DNA of 23,471 bases from an uncultured Micrococcales bacterium (GTDB taxonomy: Bacteria > Actinomycetota > Actinomycetes > S36-B12 > UBA10799). The stretch is from assembly GCA_937952095.1 (NCBI GenBank), contig CALFYG010000047.1, positions 1 to 23,471 on the forward strand, written 5' to 3'. Under the pieces are notes generated by a model that saw only the letters and a program-made list of their open reading frames with translations, was not told the origin of the DNA and did not search any database. Below, piece by piece: positions 1-7,119 of this stretch (its first letter is position 1; every line of letters begins with the position of its first letter). Both the position numbers and the translations under genes were made by a program.

Positions 1-261
1 GAGGGACAGGCCCCCAACCTGGGCAACATCGGTCTGGGCTACGCCGGCGTCGCGTTCGCCGTGATCGCGATCGGTGCCGGACTCGGTGGGGCCACCGGGT
101 ACGCGATCAACCCCGCGCGTGACCTCGGACCCCGGATCGCGTACGCGCTCCTGCCGTTGCACGGCAAGGAGAAGATCGACTGGGGTTACGCCTGGGTGCC
201 CATCGTGGGTCCGATCGTCGGAGCGGTCGCCGCGGCGCTGCTCTACATCGTCAACTACTGA
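1..261 (+). CDS. Aquaglyceroporin (MIP family), C-terminal part
   Basis: The reading frame is open from the first base, so this is the 3' end of a gene that starts outside the window. The visible 86 residues hold a glycine-rich transmembrane segment, then NPARDLGPR (the second NPA half-helix), then a loop ending in WGYAWVPIVGPIVGA and a last membrane helix. NPA followed by R-D is typical of glycerol facilitators (GlpF type) rather than strict water channels, so passive glycerol and polyol uptake across the cytoplasmic membrane is likely. The first NPA motif and the substrate filter cannot be seen. The stop codon overlaps the end of the convergent GDSL gene by 11 bp. No glycerol kinase or dehydrogenase is visible on this side. 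Confidence 0.9.
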   Translation, partial: EGQAPNLGNIGLGYAGVAFAVIAIGAGLGGATGYAINPARDLGPRIAYALLPLHGKEKIDWGYAWVPIVGPIVGAVAAALLYIVNY

Positions 262-1015
262 CCGGAGCGGGTCGGGGCCGTTTCGGCGCGATCCCGTCGC
301 CGGAGCTGCGCCCGGTGAGGCGCCTCCCCACCCACGGCGCGAGGTGCTTGCCCGCCCACGTGACATCGCGCGCGATCCTGTGCACCGGGGATGCCGGACG
401 CACCTGCGGCAGAGGTTGCCACCAGGGCCGGGGGGCGGGCGTGCCCAGGCTTTCCTGCACAGCCATCGCCACCCGCTCGTGCCCGACGGGGTTCAGGTGA
501 AGGCGATCCTCGGACCAGAACCGGGGATCGTTGAACACCGAGTACTCCCAGAAGTCGACCACCCGGCAGCCGTAGCGACCTGCGAGTTCGTAGGTGACGT
601 CCCGGTACTCCGCGAGCCTGCCCTCGACGACGCCCATCACACGCGAGCGGCGTGAGGGACGACCGTAGGTCACGATCACCACATCGGCCCCGGTGCTCGC
701 GAGGAGCCCGATGCCGCGATCGAGCGATTCAGCCATGGTGGCCAGGTCCCAATGGCGTCGCAATGCATCGTTGACCCCACCGGCGAAGGTCACAAGGTCC
801 GGACGGAGGTCCACCGCCTCCGGCACTTGCTCATCGACGATCGCCGCGAGGCGCCGACCCCGGATGGCGAGGTTGGCGTACTCGAGTCCCGGGTTGTCGT
901 GCGTCAGACTCTCGGCGAGCCGATCGGCCCACCCGCGATCCCGGCCATCCGGCCGTGGATCACCGATGCCCTCGGTGAAGGAGTCGCCGATGGCGACATA
1001 ACGGTTCCACCCCAT
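251..1015 (-). CDS. SGNH/GDSL-family hydrolase
   Basis: This 254-residue protein has all SGNH hydrolase blocks: GDSFTEG near the N-terminus (nucleophile Ser12), GGVND (Gly80, Asn82 of the oxyanion hole), and D-R-L-H (Asp170, His173) before NPVGH. Such enzymes hydrolyse esters of lipids, sugars or acyl-thioesters; the substrate cannot be read from sequence. There is no signal peptide or membrane segment, so it should be cytoplasmic. About 75 residues rich in Pro, Arg and Trp follow the catalytic His, a tail often seen in actinobacterial members. The ATG start is supported by GGGAGGG eight bases upstream. It is read convergently with the aquaglyceroporin gene and lies downstream of a strong terminator that separates it from the collagen-like gene. 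Confidence 0.9.
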   Translation of the reverse strand: MGWNRYVAIGDSFTEGIGDPRPDGRDRGWADRLAESLTHDNPGLEYANLAIRGRRLAAIVDEQVPEAVDLRPDLVTFAGGVNDALRRHWDLATMAESLDRGIGLLASTGADVVIVTYGRPSRRSRVMGVVEGRLAEYRDVTYELAGRYGCRVVDFWEYSVFNDPRFWSEDRLHLNPVGHERVAMAVQESLGTPAPRPWWQPLPQVRPASPVHRIARDVTWAGKHLAPWVGRRLTGRSSGDGIAPKRPRPAPVSS

Positions 1016-1045
1016 ACGTGAAGCCCTCCCGCTCCGGCCGCGGCG

Positions 1046-1088
1046 CGGACGTGGGGGACGGGCCAGTGCGTCCCGTCCCCCACGTCCG
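1046..1088 (-). terminator. Strong stem-loop terminator after the collagen-like gene
   Basis: A perfect 17-bp inverted repeat (1046-1062 and 1072-1088) encloses a 9-nt loop, 6 bp beyond the stop codon of the secreted collagen-like protein. There is no clear T tract, which is common for actinobacterial terminators. It should insulate that gene from the GDSL hydrolase gene, which begins at 1015 on the same strand. Confidence 0.8.
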
Positions 1089-1094
1089 TTGCGC

Positions 1095-1826
1095 TCAGGA
1101 CAGCTTGGACCACCAGCCGGTCACGTCGCAGGAACCCTTCGGCGAAGCCGTCGGCGGGTTCTCCTGCCCGACCGTCGTGGCCACGTAGGTCACGAAGTAC
1201 GTGCCCGAACCGTTGGTGATGGTGTAGTTCATGACGCCGATGTTGCGGTTGGCGTCACCTGCAGTGACGATGACCTGCAGCGTCTGCTGCGCCATCGTCG
1301 TGACGGTGTTGGCGTTGAACGAGCCGTCCTTGCTGTCGCGGAACGGGGCCACATTGTAGTCACCCTCAGCGTTGTTCGGGTTGTTCAGCCATGAACCCCG
1401 GGTCTGGTAGGTCCCTGCCGACGGGGAGGTGATCCTCGCCGACGAACCGACGCCACCCAGGAAGGACACACACTGGATGGTCAGCGTTGAATCGCCCATG
1501 GCGAACTCTTGCGACTGCGTGTTGCCCAGCATGTTGGTGGTCGTCAGGCTCGCGTTGATCGGCGTCGCCCCCGGTCCGGGAGCACCGGGTGTCCCGATGT
1601 CGCCCTTGTCACCTTTGGGTCCCTGGGTGTTCCACGAGATCTTCTTCTCGGACTTCTTGCACTTCTTGCTCTTCTTGACGATGCGCAGGGCACCGTTGCT
1701 CTTCTTCTGGCACGCGTACAGCGTCTTGGCAGGTGCGACCACCGCACCCTGTGACGGGGCCGCCAGTGCCAGGGGCGCCAGGGTCACTGCGGCGGCTGCC
1801 GCGAAAGAGATCGACTTCTTATTCAC
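1095..1826 (-). CDS. Secreted protein with short collagen-like segment
   Basis: A 243-residue protein with a typical Sec signal peptide (MNKK, then a hydrophobic alanine/leucine stretch, likely cleaved after about residue 27, near SQGA). Residues 35-68 are very lysine-rich with two cysteines (C39, C56). Residues 69-86 form six Gly-X-Y triplets (GPK GDK GDI GTP GAP GPG), a collagen-like segment. The remaining 155 residues are polar, rich in Thr, Asn and Ser, with two more cysteines (C119, C233), and look like a beta-rich extracellular domain. The order signal, basic Cys segment, collagen repeat, beta domain recurs in secreted actinobacterial proteins of unknown function. The GTG start has GGGAGGG six bases upstream. 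Surface or matrix role is inferred; no enzyme motif is seen. Confidence 0.8.
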   Translation of the reverse strand: MNKKSISFAAAAAVTLAPLALAAPSQGAVVAPAKTLYACQKKSNGALRIVKKSKKCKKSEKKISWNTQGPKGDKGDIGTPGAPGPGATPINASLTTTNMLGNTQSQEFAMGDSTLTIQCVSFLGGVGSSARITSPSAGTYQTRGSWLNNPNNAEGDYNVAPFRDSKDGSFNANTVTTMAQQTLQVIVTAGDANRNIGVMNYTITNGSGTYFVTYVATTVGQENPPTASPKGSCDVTGWWSKLS

Positions 1827-1916
1827 GAGGCCCTCCCAGGTCCGTGTCGGGGGTGGTGGGAGTCTGGCACAGATGATCTCGAGAATCCAGACCCCTCCTC
1901 AGTCCGTGTCACACGG
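1827..1916. other. Intergenic region between the two secreted-protein genes
   Basis: These 90 bases separate two same-strand genes. A small hairpin (CCGTG-TCA-CACGG, 1904-1916) lies directly after the stop codon of the upstream 545-residue protein gene, and a second weak inverted repeat (GTCTGG at 1862-1867, CCAGAC at 1887-1892) follows. They may act as a weak terminator. A ribosome binding site (GGGAGGG) precedes the GTG at 1826. No convincing -35/-10 pair was found, so co-transcription of both genes is possible. Confidence 0.35.
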
Positions 1917-3554
1917 TCACGACCGGAGGAAGGTCACCTCGACCGGGGTCCGCGTACCCTTGCGCTTCACGTAAGCGTCGACACCGGGGCGGTCCTTCGG
2001 GCCCCACGACGCGTAGTCGACGACCAGCCGGGCGTTGCGGGGCAGTGTCGTCGCCACCCGGGCCTGCACCTCGACCGGGATGCCGTTGGCTCCCACGTAG
2101 AGCAGGGCGGCTGCGGCGCGGGCGGTCCCGCGGCGGCCGTCAGGGGTGAACAGCACGACCTTCTTGCTGCGCTCGTTCAGCTGGCCCAGCAGGAACGGGC
2201 CACCCGACGATTGCGTGCTTGCGCGGACCTCGACCTGGAGTGTGGGCCGGCTGTCGACGAAGGTCAGTGCGCCGAGGTCACTGCCCTTGTTCGCGCCGTA
2301 GACGATCAGGCCACGTTCCGGGACCAGCCCCACGGCCCCCGCCCCACGCGCAGGGATGGTCGCACCACGGGTACCGACCGCGAACTGGCCGGTGACTGCC
2401 AAGAGGTTGGTACGGACGGGCACCTTGCTGCGACGGGCATCGATGGTGACGATGAAGTCCTGTTTCTTGGGAACCACGTAGGTGGGGAACTCCCACCGCT
2501 GGCCGGGTTGCCAGGGGTTCGTGGGCTTCTTCACCGTGGCCCCCTTGATCTTCTTGCCATCGAGATCGGTGAGGCGGGTGGCGATCGGCACCTGCGACTT
2601 CACCGGCTTGAGCTGCACGGTGGTCTCGTTGGCACCGGGGCAGAACGGGCACTTCTGGCGATCCGCGATCACATTGGTCGGCACGAGCCCGATCACGTCG
2701 TCGGCGATGTCCGGTGAGCCGTTGGGATTGGTCATCACCAAGTACTCGTAGGTGTTGTTCTTCGTATCGACGCGGATCGCGCGGTCGGCATCCGGGTAGT
2801 TGTTGTCGTAGACGCCGATGTCGTACTTGCCGTCCCCGCGGTCGAACAGCGCATACGGCGTCAGCGCATGCCCGCCGCCTTCCCACAGGATGAAGAGGGT
2901 GTACGGGACCGCTCCCGGCCGCAGCGAACGTTTGAGCAGATTCACTGTCTGGCGCGGTGACGTCCGGTAGTCCAGAACGTCCATCGCGTACTGGGCCGCC
3001 ATGTTGCGCGCGATCTTGCGGGAGATGGGCGCCCTCAGCGCCAGGTCGTAGGTTCGGGTCACCCCCGGCTGGAACTGTTGCGGGGTCAGCACCTCGCTGA
3101 ACAATTCCGCGGCGGTGCTGGCGAATCCGAAACAGTGCCCGCCGGCCATGGACTCGTTGGCGCTCTCCATCCACTGCTGCGCAGCCAGCGTCAGAGTGCA
3201 CGGTCCGGTCGTGCGCTTCTCGGCACACACCCTGGGGCCCATCAGCGATCGCATCGCCTCGGCATCGAGGTCCTTCGGGCCCGACAAGGGGGTCCCGAAC
3301 ATGGCGTTGTTGAACTGGTCGGGCACACCGGTGTTGAAGAAGCTGAAGCCGTCGGGATGTGAGCGGAAGCCCGAATCCGCCACGATCGTGCCGCGCGGTG
3401 ACCAGTCCGGTTCCTCGCGGTAGCCATCGACGTAGTTGCGCCACACCGTGGGATCTGCACCCGGCGGCCGGTTGTCGCCGATGTCCGCGGACGCGGGCGC
3501 CACACCAGTCAACGCCACCAGCAGGGACACCAGAGCAGCCAGGCGCGTTCGCAT
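1917..3554 (-). CDS. Secreted protein with papain-like Cys/His/Asn pattern, function unknown
   Basis: A 545-residue protein from the ATG at 3554, chosen because it begins a clean Sec signal peptide (MRTR, hydrophobic core, cleavage near ASA-DI, residue 23); an upstream in-frame start would bury it. Three conserved-looking blocks lie in order: GGHCFGFAST (Cys141), EGGGHALTPYAL (His229) and VYDNNYP (Asp250-Asn252). Cys, then His at the start of a strand, then Asn/Asp is the catalytic order of papain-fold cysteine peptidases and transglutaminases, so an extracellular enzyme of that fold is a reasonable inference. A CxxC follows (residues 302-305), then about 240 beta-rich residues that may form C-terminal modules. 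I recognise no named family. The gene diverges from the FrnE-like gene 73 bp away. Confidence 0.75.
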   Translation of the reverse strand: MRTRLAALVSLLVALTGVAPASADIGDNRPPGADPTVWRNYVDGYREEPDWSPRGTIVADSGFRSHPDGFSFFNTGVPDQFNNAMFGTPLSGPKDLDAEAMRSLMGPRVCAEKRTTGPCTLTLAAQQWMESANESMAGGHCFGFASTAAELFSEVLTPQQFQPGVTRTYDLALRAPISRKIARNMAAQYAMDVLDYRTSPRQTVNLLKRSLRPGAVPYTLFILWEGGGHALTPYALFDRGDGKYDIGVYDNNYPDADRAIRVDTKNNTYEYLVMTNPNGSPDIADDVIGLVPTNVIADRQKCPFCPGANETTVQLKPVKSQVPIATRLTDLDGKKIKGATVKKPTNPWQPGQRWEFPTYVVPKKQDFIVTIDARRSKVPVRTNLLAVTGQFAVGTRGATIPARGAGAVGLVPERGLIVYGANKGSDLGALTFVDSRPTLQVEVRASTQSSGGPFLLGQLNERSKKVVLFTPDGRRGTARAAAALLYVGANGIPVEVQARVATTLPRNARLVVDYASWGPKDRPGVDAYVKRKGTRTPVEVTFLRS

Positions 3555-3627
3555 GCCCGACAGTCTGCCGGGCCCACGCGCAGGACTCCAGTGGGCGCAA
3601 TGCACGGCGATGGTGTTTGATCGAGCG

Positions 3628-4257
3628 GTGAAGATCGAGATCTGGTCCGATGTGGTGTGTCCCTGGTGCTACATCGGTAAAACCAACCTGGAGGCGGCGC
3701 TGGCTGACTCCGGGAACGCCGACGACGTCGAGGTGGTGTTCCGCTCCTTCCTTCTGGATCCGTCGGCTCCTGTGCAGCCGCTCTCTGCGGTCGACCATCT
3801 GGCCGAGAAGTACGGGGGCGGACGCGCCCAGGCACTGGAGATGATGCGACAGGTCACCGCCGTTGCCGCCGGAGTCGGACTCGAGTACCACCTGGAGGAG
3901 TCGCTGACCGGCCAGACGCTCGACGCCCACCGGCTTCTGCATCTGGCGAAGGAGCACGACCTGCAGGACGCGACGGCGTCTCGTCTGTTCGCCGGGCACT
4001 TCACAGAAGGACGGTCCCTCTTCGACCACGACTCCCTGACGAGCCTGGCGGTGGAGGCCGGGCTGCCCGAGCAGGACGTCCGGACCACTCTCGAAGCGGG
4101 AACCTTCGCCGCGGACGTCGAGGCCGACCTCCCATAGGCCCGGGCCTATGGGATCAGCGGGGTTCCCTTCTTCGTGTTCGACGCCACGTACGCCGTCGCC
4201 GGCGCTCAGCCCCGCGAGGTGCTCGCGCAGGCTCTGCGCCGCGGTCTGGACGGGTGA
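3628..4257 (+). pseudogene. FrnE-like DsbA-family oxidoreductase interrupted by an in-frame TAG
   Basis: The N-terminus (KIEIWSDVVCPWCYIGK) is the classic start of the FrnE branch of DsbA thioredoxin-fold proteins with a CPWC redox centre. GTG 3628 matches the usual family start; ATG 3610 would add six residues. Neither has a strong ribosome binding site. The frame stops at TAG 4135-4137 after 169 residues. The same frame, without any shift, continues as ARAYGISGVPFFVFDATYAV and on to TGA at 4255-4257, which completes a protein of about 209 residues, normal for the family. The lost part carries the GVPFF cis-Pro loop, needed beside the active site in this fold, so the truncated product is probably inactive. 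The TAG lies in a perfect 24-bp palindrome. A sequence error, a real nonsense mutation or readthrough are the options. Confidence 0.8.
4130..4153. repeat. Perfect 24-bp palindrome containing the premature TAG
   Basis: The 12-base half TCCCATAGGCCC is followed without a spacer by its exact reverse complement. It lies inside the FrnE-like coding sequence, and the TAG codon (4135-4137) is part of the left arm. As RNA, or as extruded single-stranded DNA, it would form a very stable GC-rich hairpin centred on CCCGGG. Confidence 0.9.
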
Positions 4258-4264
4258 GGCAGGA

Positions 4265-5353
4265 TCATGCGGTCGTGACCTCCGCCGCCTTGTTCCGGCG
4301 GACCCGACCACGCCACAGGAGGAAGAACACCGCACCCACCGGCATGGGAAGGATCCAGGTCACCAGGCGGTAGAGCAACATCGCCGTGCCCAGGTTGCTC
4401 ACGTCCGTGCTGGATGTGAGGCCCAGGATCGCCGCGATCCACGAGACCGCAAGTGCGTCCTTGCCCGGGATGGGAAGCATGTTGATGGCCATGATCAACC
4501 CTGCTGTCAGGACGACTGCGGCCAGCGGCACGGAGGCCGCCGAGACGGACGAGAAGCGAAGGCACAACAGCATGACCAGCGCGTTCGACAGGCCCCATGC
4601 CACGTTCGATATGACCAGACTGCGGCCGTTGCGGTCAACGGTGCTACGCGTGCGCCGGCCGAAGTCCACCACGCTGTTCTCGAGGTCGTCGGGCGGTGTC
4701 CGATGGAACCACCGGATCACCCTCGACGCGACCCGCTGCAACCAGGCCCCAACACGGTGCGCCGCCGCATCACTGTGCACGACCCGCAGCACCAGCCACA
4801 GCAGCAACCCGAACACCAGCCCGATCCCCAGGAACCACCAGAGCGCACTCCAGGTGCCGAGTCCGGCGATCAACACCAAGGCCATCCCGATCAGCGGCAT
4901 GACGACGACCATCGCGTAGCGCGCAACCATGGCGATGAGAACGGCCACCGCCGACTGTTCGTCGGAGAACCCGTACGTCCGGTACATGGCGAATCGGATC
5001 GCCATGTCGGCTGGCGGAGGGAAGACGAACGCGCTCAACTGACTGGTCGCCGAGGATTCCGTGCCCTGATACAGCGTCAGGTCGGGCAGGGACGCCTTGG
5101 AGGTCCATCCCAGTGCGACGATGGCGAGCAGTCCAGAGCCCACCAGAGCCGCGATCTGCCAGGCACTCAGGGCTTGCAGATCGGCCCACACCGTCGCCCA
5201 GTCCAATTCGCTGGGAAGGAGCACGAACAGCGAGTAGTAGAGCAGGGCGAGCACGACGAGGACCCCCACGAACTTCAGGATCCGCGTCCTCGTCCGCTTC
5301 GACGGCGGACTGCTCGGACGGTCGGGATCCTCGTCCGTCGGATGCTCGCTCAC
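4265..5353 (-). CDS. Flippase-like integral membrane protein (lysylphosphatidylglycerol synthase TM family)
   Basis: A 362-residue polytopic membrane protein. After a charged cytoplasmic N-terminus (about 25 residues) there are roughly eight hydrophobic segments, with the P-x-P-A-D-M-A-I-R stretch near residue 110 and the I-N-M-L-P-I-P-G-K-D motif near residue 290. These match the family of MprF flippase-domain and AglD-like proteins (UPF0104, PF03706). Such proteins move lipids or lipid-linked sugars between membrane leaflets; this one lacks the soluble aminoacyl-transferase domain of full MprF, so lipid aminoacylation is not expected. The substrate is unknown. The GTG start is preceded by TAGGTT with a 6-nt spacer, suggesting a leaderless transcript. 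Its stop is 7 bp from the end of the convergent FrnE-like gene. Confidence 0.82.
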   Translation of the reverse strand: MSEHPTDEDPDRPSSPPSKRTRTRILKFVGVLVVLALLYYSLFVLLPSELDWATVWADLQALSAWQIAALVGSGLLAIVALGWTSKASLPDLTLYQGTESSATSQLSAFVFPPPADMAIRFAMYRTYGFSDEQSAVAVLIAMVARYAMVVVMPLIGMALVLIAGLGTWSALWWFLGIGLVFGLLLWLVLRVVHSDAAAHRVGAWLQRVASRVIRWFHRTPPDDLENSVVDFGRRTRSTVDRNGRSLVISNVAWGLSNALVMLLCLRFSSVSAASVPLAAVVLTAGLIMAINMLPIPGKDALAVSWIAAILGLTSSTDVSNLGTAMLLYRLVTWILPMPVGAVFFLLWRGRVRRNKAAEVTTA

Positions 5354-5365
5354 AGACCAAACCTA
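5354..5365 (-). promoter_or_regulatory. -10 box for a leaderless transcript of the flippase-like gene
   Basis: On the minus strand TAGGTT (5365 to 5360) lies six bases before the GTG start at 5353. Transcription would begin at or next to the start codon, and no ribosome binding site is present. Agreement with TANNNT and the same arrangement at two other genes in the window support it. Confidence 0.5.
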
Positions 5366-5400
5366 GAGGCGCCACGTTGCTGTTGGCTCCCCCAGATCGG

Positions 5401-5428
5401 GTGACGCCGCCCCGATTCCCGATACCCT
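5401..5428 (+). promoter_or_regulatory. Candidate promoter of the SLC13-SulP transport operon
   Basis: GTGACG (5401-5406) and TACCCT (5423-5428) are 16 bp apart and resemble an actinobacterial housekeeping sigma -35/-10 pair. The start codon is 32 bp further on, with GGAAGG (5445-5450) as ribosome binding site. Inferred from spacing and motif only. Confidence 0.4.
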
Positions 5429-5460
5429 CACCTGCACCGACCCCGGAAGGAACCACCGTC

Positions 5461-7119
5461 GTGATCTATTGGGCAGCCGCCATCGTCGTGCTCACGCTCG
5501 TGGCGATGGCCTCCGGCAAGGTACCGCCGGTCCTCGCGCTGGCCACCGGACTGGCGGCGGCGGGGATCACCGGTGTCGTCGAACCGTCAGCGCTGTTCGG
5601 CGGGTTGAGCAACGGCGGTGTGATCACGGTCGCGGCCATGCTCGTCATCGCGAAGGGGGTCATCCACACGGGGGTCGTGAGCCGCGTGGCGTGGCGCCTA
5701 CTGCGAACAGTGCACACCGCAGGCCAGACCTTGCGTCGCCTCATCGTCCCGGTCGGGGTCATCAGCGCCCTCATCAACACCACCCCCATCGTGGCGATGC
5801 TGATCCCGGCGGTGAAGGAGCTGCAGCAGACCCGGGGCATCCCGGCACGGCAGGTCCTGCTGCCGATCACCCACGCCACGACCCTCGCCGGCTCGACCAC
5901 GTTGGTCGGTACCAGTTCCAACCTGCTGATCGCCGGGATCGCCGGGAACGCGGGCGTCGAGGTCGGGATGTACTCGTTCGCGATGGTCGCCCTGCCTGTG
6001 TGCCTCGTGGGCTGGGTCTGGCTCCTGATCGCCTCTCCGCGCGCGTTCAGCGCCGCCGAAGAGGCACCGGACACCGTTCAGGACTGGCGCGTCGAACTGC
6101 CCGTGGCCCCGAGTGCCATCGGGATCGGCCGACGCGCGGCCGACCTGGGGATCGCCAGCACCCAGGAGTACTCGCTGTTGGCCATCCGGCGGGGTGTGGA
6201 CGAGGTCGGCCCGGAGCAGACACTGGCCGCGGGGGATGTCCTCGTGTTCGACTCCACCGAGGACGGGGTGGCGGCACTGTGGCGCAGCCCGCGGTTCGGG
6301 CTCATGGAGCAACACCTCTACGCGGCGTCGCTCGCGCCAGGGGAACGGGGGACATTGGGTGACCTGGAGGCGCATGGCGACGTCGATGTGATCGCCGCCC
6401 GCACCCGCGAACCCCTGCAGGAGACACCGGCCGATCCCGGGGACACCGTCTACCTCACATGCAAGAGCCCGGAGGCCCTGCAGCAGCACTCCGACATCGG
6501 TCTTTGGCAGGATGCCGCCGGCAAGGCCCCGCAGCCGGGCCGCACCTGGTGGGCTCTCGGGATCCTCGTGGCAGTGATCATCACGGCCTCCTTCGGACTG
6601 GCCCGGGTCGAGGTCGCCGCGTTTGCAGGGGCGGTCCTCATGGTGCTCAGCGGCGTACTCACCCCCCGCGCCGCGGTACGCGCCCTGGACTGGAACGTCC
6701 TGTTCATCCTCGCCGGATCGGTGGGCCTCGGTGCCATCGTGGTCGAGAGCGGGATCGCCGAGGTGTTGTCGGATGCCATCACCACGGTGTCCGCCGGCAG
6801 TCTCACAGCCGTGGTCATCACGCTGGCGGTGAGCACCGCCGTGCTGACGAACATCACCACGAACGCGGCTGCGGCGTCGATCCTGACGCCGATCGGACTC
6901 ACGCTGGCCGCGGCGTTCGACATCGATCCGATCGTGCTGCTCGCACTGATCGGGACATGCATCTCCTTCACGTTCATCAATCCGTTCAGCCACCAGTCCA
7001 ACCTCATGGTCATGCAGCCGGGTCGCTACCGGATGGGATCCTTCGTGAAGTTCGGGATCCCGCTGGTGGCGGTGAGCCTGGCGACCGCCATCGGCGTCTC
7101 CTACGCACTGGTGGGCTGA
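5461..7119 (+). CDS. SLC13/DASS-family permease with two TrkA-C domains
   Basis: A 552-residue protein from GTG 5461, chosen because GGAAGG lies ten bases upstream and the protein then begins directly with a membrane helix; the frame is open further upstream but that stretch is antisense to the flippase gene. Two membrane halves flank a soluble region (about residues 205-350) with two TrkA-C/RCK-C repeats. The halves carry the paired sodium-dicarboxylate symporter signatures: VGTSSNLLIAG near residue 160, and a second motif (INPFSHQSNLMVMQPG) near residue 510. This layout is found in SLC13-type carriers for sulfate, dicarboxylates or related anions; TrkA-C domains usually bind small regulatory ligands. 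The stop overlaps the next gene's start as TGATG, and pairing with SulP makes inorganic anion (perhaps sulfate) uptake the best guess. Confidence 0.87.
   Translation: MIYWAAAIVVLTLVAMASGKVPPVLALATGLAAAGITGVVEPSALFGGLSNGGVITVAAMLVIAKGVIHTGVVSRVAWRLLRTVHTAGQTLRRLIVPVGVISALINTTPIVAMLIPAVKELQQTRGIPARQVLLPITHATTLAGSTTLVGTSSNLLIAGIAGNAGVEVGMYSFAMVALPVCLVGWVWLLIASPRAFSAAEEAPDTVQDWRVELPVAPSAIGIGRRAADLGIASTQEYSLLAIRRGVDEVGPEQTLAAGDVLVFDSTEDGVAALWRSPRFGLMEQHLYAASLAPGERGTLGDLEAHGDVDVIAARTREPLQETPADPGDTVYLTCKSPEALQQHSDIGLWQDAAGKAPQPGRTWWALGILVAVIITASFGLARVEVAAFAGAVLMVLSGVLTPRAAVRALDWNVLFILAGSVGLGAIVVESGIAEVLSDAITTVSAGSLTAVVITLAVSTAVLTNITTNAAAASILTPIGLTLAAAFDIDPIVLLALIGTCISFTFINPFSHQSNLMVMQPGRYRMGSFVKFGIPLVAVSLATAIGVSYALVG

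Noticed and set aside
4135..4137. TAG read as pyrrolysine
   Set aside because: No pyl genes are visible, the family has no reason to carry pyrrolysine here, and the codon is better explained by its place in the palindrome.
3628..4257. Frameshift in the FrnE-like gene
   Set aside because: The C-terminal family sequence after 4137 is in the same frame as the N-terminal part, so only a stop codon separates them, with no insertion or deletion needed.
2278..4335. 685-codon minus-strand open frame
   Set aside because: It runs in another frame through the secreted 545-residue gene and the FrnE-like gene, with Arg/His/Gly-rich composition typical of a GC-rich shadow frame.
4148..5404. 418-codon plus-strand open frame
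   Set aside because: It is antisense to the flippase-like gene, has no domain or hydrophobic pattern, and is rich in Arg, Gln, His and Pro as expected of a shadow.
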